64,000 bases of DNA from Pseudanabaena biceps (GCA_013361095.1 JAATWA010000001.1:1838501-1902500), one strand, 5' to 3'; shown: positions 1-9,248, numbered from the stretch's first letter. Made by a program: numbers and translations. The notes: generated by a model not told the origin, from the sequence alone.

Positions 1-1776
1 GCTAGAGCTACGCAAATTTACGCCATCTTTAATTCTGATGCTACGGCGATCGCGTCCTTCCTCAAAAACGGTATGCAAAATCCGTTGGATTAGTAAGTCA
101 CCATAGTGATTTTGAGGAAACACACCATGAATATAAGGTTGCTCTGTTAAACCAAGCCCAAAATGTAGAGATGGAGTCGCCACATATTCATTAGTTTTAA
201 ACATCGATAGGAGCAAATATTTAAGAATATCGCGGGTAGCGTCTTGCTCTAATTGATCAATTTGTCTCAAAATTTGATGAACATCACCAATTTGGATCAT
301 TTCAGGGTTTTCTAACTGAGCCGTTATCCCTATACTTTCGAGGAGCTTTGCCCAATCCTCAACCTTGCCCTGATCGGGTGGGATTTGACGCAAATAGACT
401 GAGGGGATTCCCAATGATTGCAAATGCGAAGCGATCGCTGTATTTGCCAAAATCATCACTTCCGTAACAGTACCCGCGATCGCTAAGGTCAAGGGTACTA
501 CCACCAAGCCGCGCACACCTTCATCAGCCTCTGGCGATGGAATCTGCGGCAGCACTAACCTAATGGCATTAGAGTGACCCTGTAGCAAAGCACCCACCTT
601 CGCAATCAGATGTACTAGCTCCTCTACTTCAGTGTCAATTTCTTGACTAGGTGCGTCCTCATCCACGGCGACCTTACCATCAAGAATCTGCTGCGCTCTT
701 TGGTAACTCAGATTAGCCTTTACCAAAATTGCTGAGGGTTGAATCTCAAAGGAAAGCATATTGCCTTCAGGACTCAGCTTAATCAGCACCGACATTGTTA
801 AGTATTCGGGTTGATTAAATACATTCATCTCAGGCAACATGGGCAGAACTGTATCACCCAAGAAAAACGATCGCAGTCGTTTACGAGCTTCTAAGTCTAA
901 AGGTGAACCCGAAGTGACATAGGTTGCCACGTCAGGGATATGTATTCCCAGATCCCATCCTGTTTCTGAAGCCGCGATCGAAATAGCTGCCGCGTTACCA
1001 ATTCTTACGGTCAAGGTTTTGCGTAAATCTAAGCGATGCTTCAGATCAGCCTTGCGTACGCCCCTTGGCAAACTAGCCGCCGCTGTTAGGGCTTTAGCGC
1101 TAAATCTACGGGGTAAATTATGTTTGCAACAGACCAAGTCAATATCATTGGTTGACTCAGCATCATCGCCAAGGATTTGTAAAATTTTCCCCATTGGCAA
1201 ATGATTGCCCAAAGAAAAACGCACCATCTCCAAATGTACTAACTTACCAAGAGCGACACTGAGATCAGGATTTTCTTCGTCAGGAACTAACTCCACCTCA
1301 AACAATAAGCGATCGTCCAACGGCACAGCACGGTAGCTATCTTCCACAAACTTTACAGTCGAAAGCAAAGTAGGATTCGATCGCTCCAAGATCAAACGCA
1401 CTTCACCTTCAGGCGATCGCCGCCGCACTCCGTCCTTAGTAACTCTGACCAAAACGCGATCGCCATTCCAAGCATTGCTCAGACGGCTCTCTCGCACATA
1501 AATGTCTTCAGACCCCTCGACATCTTGAATTGCAAAACAAAAACCCTTACTAGAACAACGCAATCTTCCTTCCACTAAACCATCTTCATGGATACGGCGA
1601 TAACGTCCTTTATCTTTTTCAAGGATGCCAATTTTTTCGAGTGCATCAAGGGCAACCTGAAGACGACGAACACTTTTGTTGTCTTCAGTGATTCCCAATT
1701 TTTTTTCGATCGCTTTGGGCGTAACTAGCTTGTCATCGGAGAAGTTGTCTAACAGTTGGGTGATCGAGAATTCCAT
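1..1776 (-). CDS. RNase II/R (RNB) family protein, partial, degenerate active site
   Basis: The frame opens at ATG 1776 and reads 592 codons off the left edge, so the C-terminus is missing. The N-terminal winged-helix/cold-shock-like part (about residues 1-150) is followed by an RNB domain recognisable by GWDLGIHIPDV, the LPMLP block and HFGLGL near residue 538. Family members are 3'-5' exoribonucleases that need an Asp cluster after the DLR motif (DPxxAxDxDDA). Here the DLR motif at residue 250 is followed by RIGNAAAISIAA, so those aspartates are absent. The later TSPIRRYPDL-type block is PQNHYGDL, without its arginines. It is therefore clearly homologous to RNase II/R but probably not a normal nuclease; an RNA-binding or regulatory role is inference. 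No frameshift or stop is seen, which argues against a recent pseudogene. Confidence 0.85.
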   Translation of the reverse strand, partial: MEFSITQLLDNFSDDKLVTPKAIEKKLGITEDNKSVRRLQVALDALEKIGILEKDKGRYRRIHEDGLVEGRLRCSSKGFCFAIQDVEGSEDIYVRESRLSNAWNGDRVLVRVTKDGVRRRSPEGEVRLILERSNPTLLSTVKFVEDSYRAVPLDDRLLFEVELVPDEENPDLSVALGKLVHLEMVRFSLGNHLPMGKILQILGDDAESTNDIDLVCCKHNLPRRFSAKALTAAASLPRGVRKADLKHRLDLRKTLTVRIGNAAAISIAASETGWDLGIHIPDVATYVTSGSPLDLEARKRLRSFFLGDTVLPMLPEMNVFNQPEYLTMSVLIKLSPEGNMLSFEIQPSAILVKANLSYQRAQQILDGKVAVDEDAPSQEIDTEVEELVHLIAKVGALLQGHSNAIRLVLPQIPSPEADEGVRGLVVVPLTLAIAGTVTEVMILANTAIASHLQSLGIPSVYLRQIPPDQGKVEDWAKLLESIGITAQLENPEMIQIGDVHQILRQIDQLEQDATRDILKYLLLSMFKTNEYVATPSLHFGLGLTEQPYIHGVFPQNHYGDLLIQRILHTVFEEGRDRRSIRIKDGVNLRSSS

Positions 1777-2350
1777 GAGGCGAAGGTTAAGCGATTGTTT
1801 AGGGTGAGCAATTTAAATCTGCAATTACATATTGTTCAAATGTTATGCAGATGCAGGACAACATAGCGAAATTTAAACAGCGTTAAGTCAATATTCCAAT
1901 AGATATAGCTCTCTCCAGAGATGCTCTTACCTATTCCTAAAGTAAATCGCCCTAGCTTTTAGCTTGCTTTTTGTGAAGTTTAGGAGATTTACAGATTTGC
2001 GGAGTCAATTTACACAATGTTTCCCTGTCAAAAACATTTTAGCTCAATTGATCCAGCAGAAAAGCCAAATTAGTTTATTTAAAACACAATTTCACTTTAA
2101 TCCTGTCTAGTGCCTAGCTACTTTTGAGGTTTTGACACGGTGCGATCGCCCCGCTCACCCTAATCTCTTGCTATTCCTTAGGTATAATTTATGGGTAAAT
2201 AGGCGACAAATGTATTGAATTAACGACTAAAAATGAAGATGATGTGTTGAGCAACACTTAACTTTTGGCTGCTACTATTGATACATTTAAAACGGCTAGA
2301 TACAGCATCTAGATGTATAGTTAATTACATTGTGAGGAATGTTAATTTAA
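1777..2350. other. Intergenic region upstream of the porin gene
   Basis: No ORF or RNA gene is recognised in these 574 bases. The stretch separates two divergent genes and probably holds both promoters. It is AT-rich with a lone HIP1-like site near 2144. The last 70 bases form the 5' leader of the porin gene. Confidence 0.5.
2281..2318 (+). promoter_or_regulatory. Inverted repeat in the porin 5' region
   Basis: CTAGAT (2296-2301) pairs with ATCTAG (2307-2312), and the outer ATACAT (2281) pairs with ATGTAT (2313), giving a bulged two-part stem about 33 bases before the start codon. A possible TATAGT -10 element overlaps its right edge. Either an operator or a leader hairpin is possible; the role is inferred. 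Confidence 0.35.
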
Positions 2351-4045
2351 ATGGCTAATCTTTCTAAGAAAAATTACAGCGTAGTTATTTCTGCCGCTGT
2401 TGCAGCTTCCGCCCTAATCAGTGGCGCAGCTAATGCCCAAGCTTCCAAAGCCTCTGAAGTAGTTCGCGCTGCGAGTGCTGACACTTTAGTTGAACAAGTA
2501 CAATTGCGTCCTAGCACTGTTTCTCAAAACGTAACCTCAGTATCTCAACTTAGCGATGTTCGTCCTACTGACTGGGCTTTCACCGCTTTGCAATCCCTAG
2601 TCGAGCGTTACGGTTGTATCGCTGGCTATCCTGACAGCACCTTCCGTGGCAAACAAGCCACCACCCGTTATGAATTCGCTGCTGGTTTGAATGCTTGCTT
2701 AGACAAGATCAACGAAATTATCTCCGCAGGTTTGGCTGACAAGGTTGGCAAAGAAGACCTCGCCACCTTGCAAAAGCTTCAAGAAGAGTTTGCTGCTGAG
2801 CTAGCAACCCTCCGTGGTCGTGTTGATGCCCTCGATGCTAAGACTGCTAAGCTCGAAGCTCAACAGTTCTCCACCACCACCAAACTACGCGGCGAAGCAA
2901 TTTTCGGTCTAGCTGCTGGTTCTGATGGTAATAATGCTCCTCCTGCAACCAATGGCTCAGACAGAACCAACACAATCTTTAGCTATCGCGTTCGTCTTAA
3001 TTTAGACACTAGTTTCACTGGTAAAGATTTGTTGAGAACTCGTTTACAAGCTAGCAACACCCCTAGCGGTGCTGGTTCAATCGGAACTGCCTTAGGTAAT
3101 GGCAATAATACTACTCGCCTATCCTTTGATGACGGTTCTGCTGCCAATACTTTTACTCTGAACCGCTTGTACTACCGATTCCCCGTTGGTGACAGCATCA
3201 CAGCTTATATCGCACCAATCGGCGCTCCAGAAGATGTACTTAGTCCTTTGAATCCTCTCGAAAGTGATGGTCAAGGTACAATTTCTCGCTTTGGTCGTTT
3301 CAGCCCCTTGATCCGCATTGCTTCTAGCGGCGGTGATACTGGTTTGGCAGTTGCAGGTTTGAACTTTAAGCTTAACGACAAGGCTAACCTTGAACTTCTT
3401 TACAGTGCATCTAATGCTGCTGCTGCTGCTGGACAAGGCGGTGTATCTGGTGCAGATACTAAGGCTGCTGCTCAATTGGTTTACAAACCATCTGAGGCTT
3501 TCACTCTTGGAGTTGGCTATGCTAATGCATACACCGTTCAACAGGGTAATGTAGTTGGTCTCAAGAGCGGTTTAGGTGTAGATGGAGCTACTTTCCCTGC
3601 TGGTGTTCCTGCTCTAGGAATTACTGGCTACAAGAGCAATACCATCACTGGTAATTTGGTTTGGGACATCACCAAAAAGTTTACATTCAACACTTGGGGT
3701 TCCTACACTTTTGTAGATGGTACTTTCAGCAATGCTAACAGTGCTAATGCAACCTTCACCAGTTGGATGGCAGCTCTATCTGGCAAAGACTTGTTCAGCG
3801 AGGGCGACCTAGCTGCCGTTTTGTTTGGTCAACCACTTAGCTTTGATAGACTAACTGTTAACGGTGCAGATGCCTTGAGCGCTGTTGCAAACAGTAAGAC
3901 TTATCAGTTGGAAGCTCTTTATCGCTTCCGTGTTTCTAAGAATATCTCCATCACTCCTGGCGTGTTCTTTGTATTCAACCCCAACAACAACAGTGCTAAT
4001 GGCACTGCTACTGTTGGTGTTATCCGTACCACCTTCTCGTTCTAA
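2351..4045 (+). CDS. SLH-domain carbohydrate-selective (OprB-type) porin
   Basis: A 564-residue outer-membrane protein. A Sec signal peptide ends near residue 29 (SGAANAQA). An SLH domain (about 65-110, LSDVRPTDWAFTALQSL and GYPDSTFRG) would bind the peptidoglycan-linked polymer. A short coiled coil (about 120-175) leads into an OprB-type beta barrel ending in the outer-membrane signature Phe (TTFSF). This is the standard architecture of the major cyanobacterial porins (SomA/SomB type), which pass small solutes and inorganic ions. GAGGAA at 2333 is a plausible ribosome site. The codon use is biased towards C- and T-ending codons, as expected for a highly expressed protein. Two strong hairpins follow the stop. 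Confidence 0.93.
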   Translation: MANLSKKNYSVVISAAVAASALISGAANAQASKASEVVRAASADTLVEQVQLRPSTVSQNVTSVSQLSDVRPTDWAFTALQSLVERYGCIAGYPDSTFRGKQATTRYEFAAGLNACLDKINEIISAGLADKVGKEDLATLQKLQEEFAAELATLRGRVDALDAKTAKLEAQQFSTTTKLRGEAIFGLAAGSDGNNAPPATNGSDRTNTIFSYRVRLNLDTSFTGKDLLRTRLQASNTPSGAGSIGTALGNGNNTTRLSFDDGSAANTFTLNRLYYRFPVGDSITAYIAPIGAPEDVLSPLNPLESDGQGTISRFGRFSPLIRIASSGGDTGLAVAGLNFKLNDKANLELLYSASNAAAAAGQGGVSGADTKAAAQLVYKPSEAFTLGVGYANAYTVQQGNVVGLKSGLGVDGATFPAGVPALGITGYKSNTITGNLVWDITKKFTFNTWGSYTFVDGTFSNANSANATFTSWMAALSGKDLFSEGDLAAVLFGQPLSFDRLTVNGADALSAVANSKTYQLEALYRFRVSKNISITPGVFFVFNPNNNSANGTATVGVIRTTFSF

Positions 4046-4056
4046 TTTAATTTGAA

Positions 4057-4084
4057 CAAAACTATTGGTTAACCAATAGTTTTG
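4057..4084. terminator. Perfect palindrome after porin gene
   Basis: CAAAACTATTGGTT and its complement abut with no loop. It lies 11 bases after the porin stop and is probably the first part of its terminator. Confidence 0.6.
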
Positions 4085-4103
4085 CAACCTTCATAAACTA
4101 GAC

Positions 4104-4136
4104 AAAAATGGAAGCTATGATTAGCTTCCATTTTTT
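4104..4136. terminator. Intrinsic terminator of porin gene
   Basis: Stem AATGGAAGCTA / TAGCTTCCATT with loop TGAT, flanked by A and T tracts, so it could stop transcription from both directions. Confidence 0.8.
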
Positions 4137-4156
4137 AGTTATTAGATTAGTCAATG

Positions 4157-4440
4157 CTACTGATTAGGCGATTTAGATATTGAGCTTTTAGGCTTTTTAG
4201 CTGGCGCTGTGACAGCTTTTTGCAATTTCTCAACTTGCCTAATGCTTAGTCCTGTAATCTGAGCGATCAATTCATTAGCCATATTAGACCGCAGCATATT
4301 GATCGCAATCTGATTTTTCTCCTCAGCAATACCTCTAGCTATGCCTTCGGCTAAACCCTCTGCCAGAATATCTTGACAAATAACTGATTCTTTCATGATA
4401 TTACTCTTCAATAATTGTTGAATTACCAGCTTATCTATGA
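4157..4440 (-). pseudogene. C-terminal remnant of an Rpn/PD-(D/E)XK transposase-like nuclease
   Basis: About 90 residues with the signature tail of the Rpn-family recombination-promoting nuclease/putative transposase: KESVICQDILAEG, a repeated AEG(L/I)A run, then INMLRSNMANELIAQITGLS. Full-length relatives are about 250-300 residues, with the nuclease fold in front of this tail. The reading frame is open back to about 4438, where a stop is met, so the nuclease domain is missing. Either the TTG at 4411 or the ATG at 4396 could still be used. It is most likely a decayed fragment; a free C-terminal peptide cannot be excluded. Confidence 0.65.
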
Positions 4441-4443
4441 AAA

Positions 4444-5118
4444 TTAATCAAGGAGCGATCGCGTTGCTTCTGCAACTTGAGGTATAGGATCATTGGCTAA
4501 TTTCTCAAGGATGGGCTTAGTAGCTTCGCCACCGATTTGGGCAAGTGACTGAGATACGCGATGTCTGATCTGCCAATCAGGATCTTCAGCCAGTGGTGCT
4601 AGTAAAGCAACAGCATTAGGATTACCGAGATCGCCAAGTGAGCCGATCGCGGCAATTTTGACTAATTCATTAGAACTGTGTAAAGCTTCGGCAAGAAAAT
4701 CAAATCCTTCAGGTGCGCCTAATTCACCGATCGCGGCAATAATGCTAAATTGAAACATCCAGTCATTAGTGGACTCGTAGGCAGTTTTGAGAAGGTTAAA
4801 GGCTTGGGTAAGTTGTAGAGAACCCAGTGAAGCCGCCGCCGCCGCACGCACATCTAATTCAGGATCAACAAACAGGCGATCGCTTAAAATTTCTAAAGAC
4901 TTTGGTAAATCAACAGTACCAACTGTCCCAATTTGGCTAATTGCATCATAACGAATGCGAGCGTAAGAATCGATCGCCGCGATCGTCATTAATTCAAATC
5001 GTTCGGTAATATTAAGAGAGCGACTAGCATGAACGGCTTTCATCCGAACGCCAATTTCTTCTGATGCTAGTTGCTCTCTCAGTGATGTAAATATTTCGCT
5101 CACAAGAAAATCTCGCAA
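4444..5118 (-). CDS. nblB: HEAT-repeat protein, NblB/phycobilin-lyase-like
   Basis: A 224-residue all-helical protein of tandem HEAT-type repeats (RYDAISQIG, DVRAAAAASLGSL, VKIAAIGSLGDLG, WQIRHRVSQSLAQIG). Length and repeat pattern fit the cyanobacterial NblB family, which resembles CpcE-type phycocyanobilin lyase subunits and acts in phycobilisome turnover. The symbol is given on family resemblance only; another phycobilisome-linked HEAT protein is possible. The TTG start at 5118 follows the stop of the upstream gene with no gap; a GTG at 5103 is an alternative. The gene is co-oriented with the 89-residue ORF before it, probably as one operon. Confidence 0.65.
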   Translation of the reverse strand: MRDFLVSEIFTSLREQLASEEIGVRMKAVHASRSLNITERFELMTIAAIDSYARIRYDAISQIGTVGTVDLPKSLEILSDRLFVDPELDVRAAAAASLGSLQLTQAFNLLKTAYESTNDWMFQFSIIAAIGELGAPEGFDFLAEALHSSNELVKIAAIGSLGDLGNPNAVALLAPLAEDPDWQIRHRVSQSLAQIGGEATKPILEKLANDPIPQVAEATRSLLD

Positions 5119-5388
5119 TTAATACGCTAACGTCTCTAGTGTCTCACGTAAGTAGCTACGAACGAGATCATCAAGTACGCTTTCCTGTGGTGGCAAAACT
5201 TCTTTGGGATCACCTTTAACTGGCTGTCCGTCACGGCGCGATCGTTGCCATTTATCAAATCCTGAGCTAGTTGCGATCGCTTGCTTGAGATTATTCCAAA
5301 CCTTGGGATCTTTCTCGGCTTCATGCAAGGGCATTGACAATTCACTTATGGTTGAGGATAAGTTTGTTGAGGATAAGTTCATAGACAT
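5119..5388 (-). CDS. Conserved small cyanobacterial protein upstream of the NblB-like gene
   Basis: An 89-residue soluble protein with a Ser/Thr-rich start. Its body contains WNNLKQAIATSSGFDKWQ, a proline-rich middle (PKEVLPPQES) and a C-terminal helix (VRSYLRETLETLAY). I recognise the style of a conserved cyanobacterial hypothetical but not a named domain. It is translationally adjacent to the HEAT-repeat gene, its stop touching that start, so a linked function is likely. Several in-frame starts lie near the 5' end, and the ATG at 5388 is chosen as the longest. Confidence 0.6.
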   Translation of the reverse strand: MSMNLSSTNLSSTISELSMPLHEAEKDPKVWNNLKQAIATSSGFDKWQRSRRDGQPVKGDPKEVLPPQESVLDDLVRSYLRETLETLAY

Positions 5389-5662
5389 TTCCTGTTGGGT
5401 GAGAATTACGGCACTTTACTAGTTAGGTAATTCAGTTAACAATATACTAACTAAGTTACATAACCACCTGAATAAGTAGCTGAACATAATTAAAAAATAG
5501 AATTTAAATCTATGGCACAAGCTGCGCGATCGCCACAGATTTTTGAGTTTCGTATTTAATTGCGCTTAGCAACTTAGTATTCATCCTATCACTTCAATAA
5601 AAGAGCGATAGATTTACAATTAAATGTATATCTATAGATAGAAATCAATTATTTAAATCAAT

Positions 5663-6067
5663 ATGACAAGTTCAAACCCATTAATTGAATCAAATATTGC
5701 ATCACAAACTACAGAATTAAATCCAAGTTATGCAATACCAACGGTATTAGTATTGTCTAGTATTCCGATAATTTGGATACAACCAATTGCTTTTGGAGTG
5801 ATTTCTATATTTGGTTTGTTTCTATTTTATCAAGCAGCTACGATCCGCTTAGTATTTACAAATACTGATTTAGAGGTTTATCGATCGCAAGAAAAGTTTC
5901 GTACCTTTCCCTATCAAGAATGGCAAAACTGGAAAGTTTTTTGGGTTGCATTTCCTGTTTTATTCTATTTTAAAGAAATCAAAAGTATTCATTTCTTACC
6001 TATTTTGTTTGATCCCAAGGTGTTAAAAACTTGCTTAGACAAACATATTCCTCTTGATAGTAAATAA
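5663..6067 (+). CDS. DUF3119-family membrane protein
   Basis: A 134-residue protein. Two adjacent hydrophobic segments (about residues 27-45 and 46-65) are followed by a soluble part with YQEWQNWKVFWVAFPVLFYF and FLPILFDPKVL. This fits DUF3119, a family conserved in cyanobacteria and plastid-bearing plants with no assigned reaction. The soluble part resembles a small membrane-associated PH-like domain. It starts at ATG 5663 after an AT-rich leader and stands alone between palindrome-rich gaps. Confidence 0.7.
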   Translation: MTSSNPLIESNIASQTTELNPSYAIPTVLVLSSIPIIWIQPIAFGVISIFGLFLFYQAATIRLVFTNTDLEVYRSQEKFRTFPYQEWQNWKVFWVAFPVLFYFKEIKSIHFLPILFDPKVLKTCLDKHIPLDSK

Positions 6068-6086
6068 GCTTTATAAGTAGCTATAT

Positions 6087-6125
6087 AAAAGCTGTGGCGC
6101 ACGCTTTGCGTGCGCCACAGCTTTT
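6087..6125. terminator. Palindromic terminator
   Basis: AAAAGCTGTGGCGCACG with its perfect complement around loop CTTTG, 20 bases after the DUF3119 stop. A and T tracts at the two ends suit termination in both directions. Confidence 0.75.
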
Positions 6126-6131
6126 AAGGTT

Positions 6132-6236
6132 TTACACCCTGTTGAGGCTGTTTGTAGCTCTAGAAAGTTTACAAAAGGCTGGCAAAGCCAGCCTTTTGTA
6201 AACTTTCTAGGGATTTAAGAAAGCGCAAAGCGCTGC
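6132..6236. repeat. Composite palindromic element, copy 1
   Basis: The core 6160-6210 is a perfect palindrome (24-base arms, loop AAA) with CTGGCAAAGCCAG at its centre. Degenerate outer arms (TTACACC...TGTTG-GGCTG on the left, AAGAAAGCGCAAAGCGCTG on the right) match the flanks of the copies at 19808 and 20998. It ends 36 bases before the kinase start. Confidence 0.7.
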
Positions 6237-6271
6237 ACGACAGACAACTACTTAGTTGCCACAAATTAGCG

Positions 6272-7597
6272 ATGAAATATTATTTAGGCATTGATTTTGG
6301 GACTTCAGGCGTAAGGGCAATCGCTATCGATCAAAATCATGAAGTCGTAGCTACTAGCAAATCCAATTACGATTTGCGCGACTATGCAACATGGAAAATC
6401 GCTTTGTACGAGGTGATTGCTGATTTACCAATTGCCATCAAAAGTAATATTTTCAGAATATTGATTGATGGCACTTCGGCTACTGTTTTGCTCTGCGATC
6501 GCGATGGTAAATCAATTTTGCCCACCATGATTTATAGCGATGCTTGTCCGCCTGAAGTTGTCGCTCAAGTCCAGACAATTGCACCGTCAAAACATTTGAC
6601 TTGTAGCTCTACTTCAAGCTTTGCCAAGTTGCTCACTATGTTGGAGCAGGTAAATGATCAAGCGGATGATCAGGGGCGATCGCTTTATTTTTTACATCAA
6701 GCTGATTGGCTAGGTTATTTACTGCATGGCAAATTAGGCATAAGCGATTATCACAATGCCCTTAAACTTGGCTATGATGCATTTTTGCTAAATTATCCGA
6801 ATTGGCTGCAAACTTGGCAGGCTCAATATCCTCTAGTAATTTTGCCTGAGGTCTTGGCTCCCGCAGAGACAGTTGGCTTTGTGCAGAGGGAAATAGCCGT
6901 TAAGTTAGGTTTACCGAATAATTGCGCGATCGCGGCAGGAACGACAGATAGCAATGCTGCCTTTTTTGCTTGTGTTGGTCATAGCTCGCCTGATATTGGT
7001 ACAGCAGTTACTTCCCTTGGCTCGACAATGGTATTAAAAGTTTTAAGCGATCGCCCCATCACTAATGCCGATTATGGAATTTATAGCCATAGGTTAGAGC
7101 ATTCACAGTATGGTTGTCTGTGGCTAGTGGGTGGAGCTTCTAATGTTGGTGGCGCAGTTTTAAAACAGTTCTTTAGCGATCAGCAATTACAAGAAATCAG
7201 CGATCGCATTGATCCTAATGTGACTAGTTCTCTTGATTATTATCCGCTTACTAAAAAAGGAGAGCGCTTTCCCCTTAATGATCCCCATCTAATCCCCCGT
7301 CTTGATCCCCGTCCAGATAATCCAGTCGATTTTTTGCATGGCTTGCTAGAGAGCATGGCAAAAATCGAAGCACAGGGCTATGAATTATTACAGAAATTGG
7401 GAGCTACTTCACCTACCCAAATTTATACCGCAGGCGGAGGCTCCAAAAATTTAGTATGGACAAAAATCCGCGATCGCTATCTACACAGTCCGATGCGGGA
7501 TGCCAGCCAAACCGAAGCCGCCTATGGAGCCGCTTTACTAACTCACAGCCAATTTTGGGATTTTCACCACCTTCAGCGGGGAAAATCCCAAAATTGA
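6272..7597 (+). CDS. FGGY-family sugar kinase (D-ribulose kinase-like)
   Basis: A 441-residue FGGY carbohydrate kinase. The N-terminal domain carries the phosphate-binding loop GIDFGTSGVRA (5-15). The second domain carries AGTTDSNAAFF, with the likely catalytic Asp near residue 225, then GSTMVLK and the adenosine-motif loop AGGGSKN near 390. Short cyanobacterial and plant members of this family phosphorylate D-ribulose rather than xylulose, which is the best guess here. The length of about 430-440 residues, shorter than xylulokinase, supports that. No sugar transporter or isomerase gene is adjacent, so the substrate is not set by context. Confidence 0.85.
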   Translation: MKYYLGIDFGTSGVRAIAIDQNHEVVATSKSNYDLRDYATWKIALYEVIADLPIAIKSNIFRILIDGTSATVLLCDRDGKSILPTMIYSDACPPEVVAQVQTIAPSKHLTCSSTSSFAKLLTMLEQVNDQADDQGRSLYFLHQADWLGYLLHGKLGISDYHNALKLGYDAFLLNYPNWLQTWQAQYPLVILPEVLAPAETVGFVQREIAVKLGLPNNCAIAAGTTDSNAAFFACVGHSSPDIGTAVTSLGSTMVLKVLSDRPITNADYGIYSHRLEHSQYGCLWLVGGASNVGGAVLKQFFSDQQLQEISDRIDPNVTSSLDYYPLTKKGERFPLNDPHLIPRLDPRPDNPVDFLHGLLESMAKIEAQGYELLQKLGATSPTQIYTAGGGSKNLVWTKIRDRYLHSPMRDASQTEAAYGAALLTHSQFWDFHHLQRGKSQN

Positions 7598-7722
7598 CTT
7601 CATAATGAAAATTGCTGTTTTTAAGGTGATCGCAGTGATATTTCGATCAAAGCATTTTATGATGTTCCATAGAAAAGGCTTTTAAGAAATATTAAAAGCA
7701 AATATTTAAAGGGGCTGTTTCT

Positions 7723-8154
7723 ATGGATTTTCGGAATACTAAACGATCTACTAGGAGTTTTTTGAAAGATTTCAATACATTCATTACCAGAGGAAATGTA
7801 GTTGATCTGGCTGTTGCCGTTGTAATTGGTGGGGCTTTTGGTAAAATTGTAACTTCTCTAATTGAAGATATTCTGACACCTTTAATTTTGAATCCAGCCC
7901 TAAATGCGGCTAGGGTTGACGACTTGGCGAAGCTCCAGATTAATGGCATTAAATATGGCGTTTTTTTAGCATCTGTAATTAACTTTGTAGTAATCGCTTT
8001 ATCAATTTTTCTAGTCATTCGTGCATTTAGCGCAATAAAGCGAAAAGAGGTTAGAGAAGAAGATCTGAAAGTCGAGGAAGTTAAGCCCGATCCACAAGAG
8101 CGCCTCACTTTGGCAATTGAGCGGCTATCAGAAATTATGGAAGCGCAAAAATAG
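7723..8154 (+). CDS. mscL: Large-conductance mechanosensitive channel
   Basis: A 143-residue MscL. An amphipathic N-terminal helix leads into TM1 with the family block RGNVVDLAVAVVIGGAFGKIV (residues 25-45, cited to its 20-residue core). A periplasmic loop, TM2 (FLASVINFVVIALSIFLVI) and a charged C-terminal helix bundle segment follow. The channel is a homopentamer that opens under membrane tension to release solutes on hypo-osmotic shock. AAGGGG at 7709 is a good ribosome site. It forms a possible unit with the lipoprotein gene 47 bases downstream. Confidence 0.95.
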   Translation: MDFRNTKRSTRSFLKDFNTFITRGNVVDLAVAVVIGGAFGKIVTSLIEDILTPLILNPALNAARVDDLAKLQINGIKYGVFLASVINFVVIALSIFLVIRAFSAIKRKEVREEDLKVEEVKPDPQERLTLAIERLSEIMEAQK

Positions 8155-8201
8155 TTGTATTCTGTTGTTGCCCGAAAGATAACTTAAACTGCCTGTAAGT
8201 C

Positions 8202-9248
8202 ATGTCACTTGGACAATCTAGAAATACTAGACAAAAAAATTTCTTGCTTTGCTGCTTATCTCTAGTGATTTTAGGAATAGTGGTTAGTCTACATGGCTGT
8301 CTTAGCAACAATAGCGATCGCAAGCTTGAATCGAATAAGACACCTGTAGCAGTTTTCTTGTTTTTACAAGCATCTCCCGATGGAAGCACTATTGAAGGTA
8401 TTGTTCCTTCGGATTTGGTAGAACGGTCGGGAAGCTTAGATCAGGTGATTCAGTCGATTCCTGTGGACAGCAATTTTGACCTGATGCAGTTTGGGAAGTC
8501 ATTGACAACATTTTCGATCAAGGCGGTGCGCGGCGGTGATGCTTTTGGCGCGATCGCTAGCTTTAAGCTGCAAGCGCCAAAAGAGCAAACCAATCCAAGC
8601 CCCAAAATAGTCAGCCCCGATATTTTAAAGCAACCCAATTTAACGATTGTGCCGCACCCTATTTCAGCTAAAGATGCGGGTGATAAAAATACTCAAGGCG
8701 ATCGCAGTTATTTTTTTAACTGCCCCAATAAAATCCAGCCTCTTGTGTTAGCAAAATCGCGAGATTTGTTTATAAAGCTAGGGGCAAAACCAACTGCAAT
8801 CGCACAAGTGACGATCGCCTCGATAGTTTGTGCTGACATTGATGGAGACAATCAGCCAGAAATCATCGCTGGTTTACGACTCGACAATGCGATTCGTCCT
8901 GTGGGATTTGATCCGCAGTCTTGGCAAGGTTTCTTGTCCCGTTCGGCTTTAGAACGTCAGGAATATAGCATTTTAGTGATGCTCAAAAAGATAGAAGGTG
9001 GTGACTGGCAATCAGAGACCATTCTCACCAATACGCGATCGCTATCTTACATCAACGATAGTGTGAGCAGCTATGCGCTGCATGGTCTTCAAGAACTTAA
9101 TGGCGATCATTACCCTGAGTTAATCGTTAAAGAAATTGGGCTAAATTCTTTAGATGTCAAGGTTATTTCGCCTAGTATTGATGCTCAAGGTAAATGGCAG
9201 TGGAGTAATTACTATCAAAATCAGCGATCGTTAAATATAGTTCAATAA
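8202..9248 (+). CDS. Putative lipoprotein with FG-GAP-like segments
   Basis: A 348-residue protein with a type II signal peptide ending in the lipobox VSLHGC, so Cys33 is the likely lipidated residue. Two stretches resemble Ca-binding FG-GAP/integrin-like loops: ADIDGDNQPEIIAG and LQELNGDHYPELIV. I do not recognise a catalytic domain. It probably sits on a membrane facing the periplasm. The last two codons (Gln-stop, CAATAA) form the outer edge of the following palindrome, so the C-terminus and the terminator overlap. Confidence 0.7.
   Translation: MSLGQSRNTRQKNFLLCCLSLVILGIVVSLHGCLSNNSDRKLESNKTPVAVFLFLQASPDGSTIEGIVPSDLVERSGSLDQVIQSIPVDSNFDLMQFGKSLTTFSIKAVRGGDAFGAIASFKLQAPKEQTNPSPKIVSPDILKQPNLTIVPHPISAKDAGDKNTQGDRSYFFNCPNKIQPLVLAKSRDLFIKLGAKPTAIAQVTIASIVCADIDGDNQPEIIAGLRLDNAIRPVGFDPQSWQGFLSRSALERQEYSILVMLKKIEGGDWQSETILTNTRSLSYINDSVSSYALHGLQELNGDHYPELIVKEIGLNSLDVKVISPSIDAQGKWQWSNYYQNQRSLNIVQ

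Noticed and set aside
3119..3541. 140-residue minus-strand ORF inside the porin gene
   Set aside because: Low-complexity Ser-rich shadow of the porin coding sequence with no independent signals.
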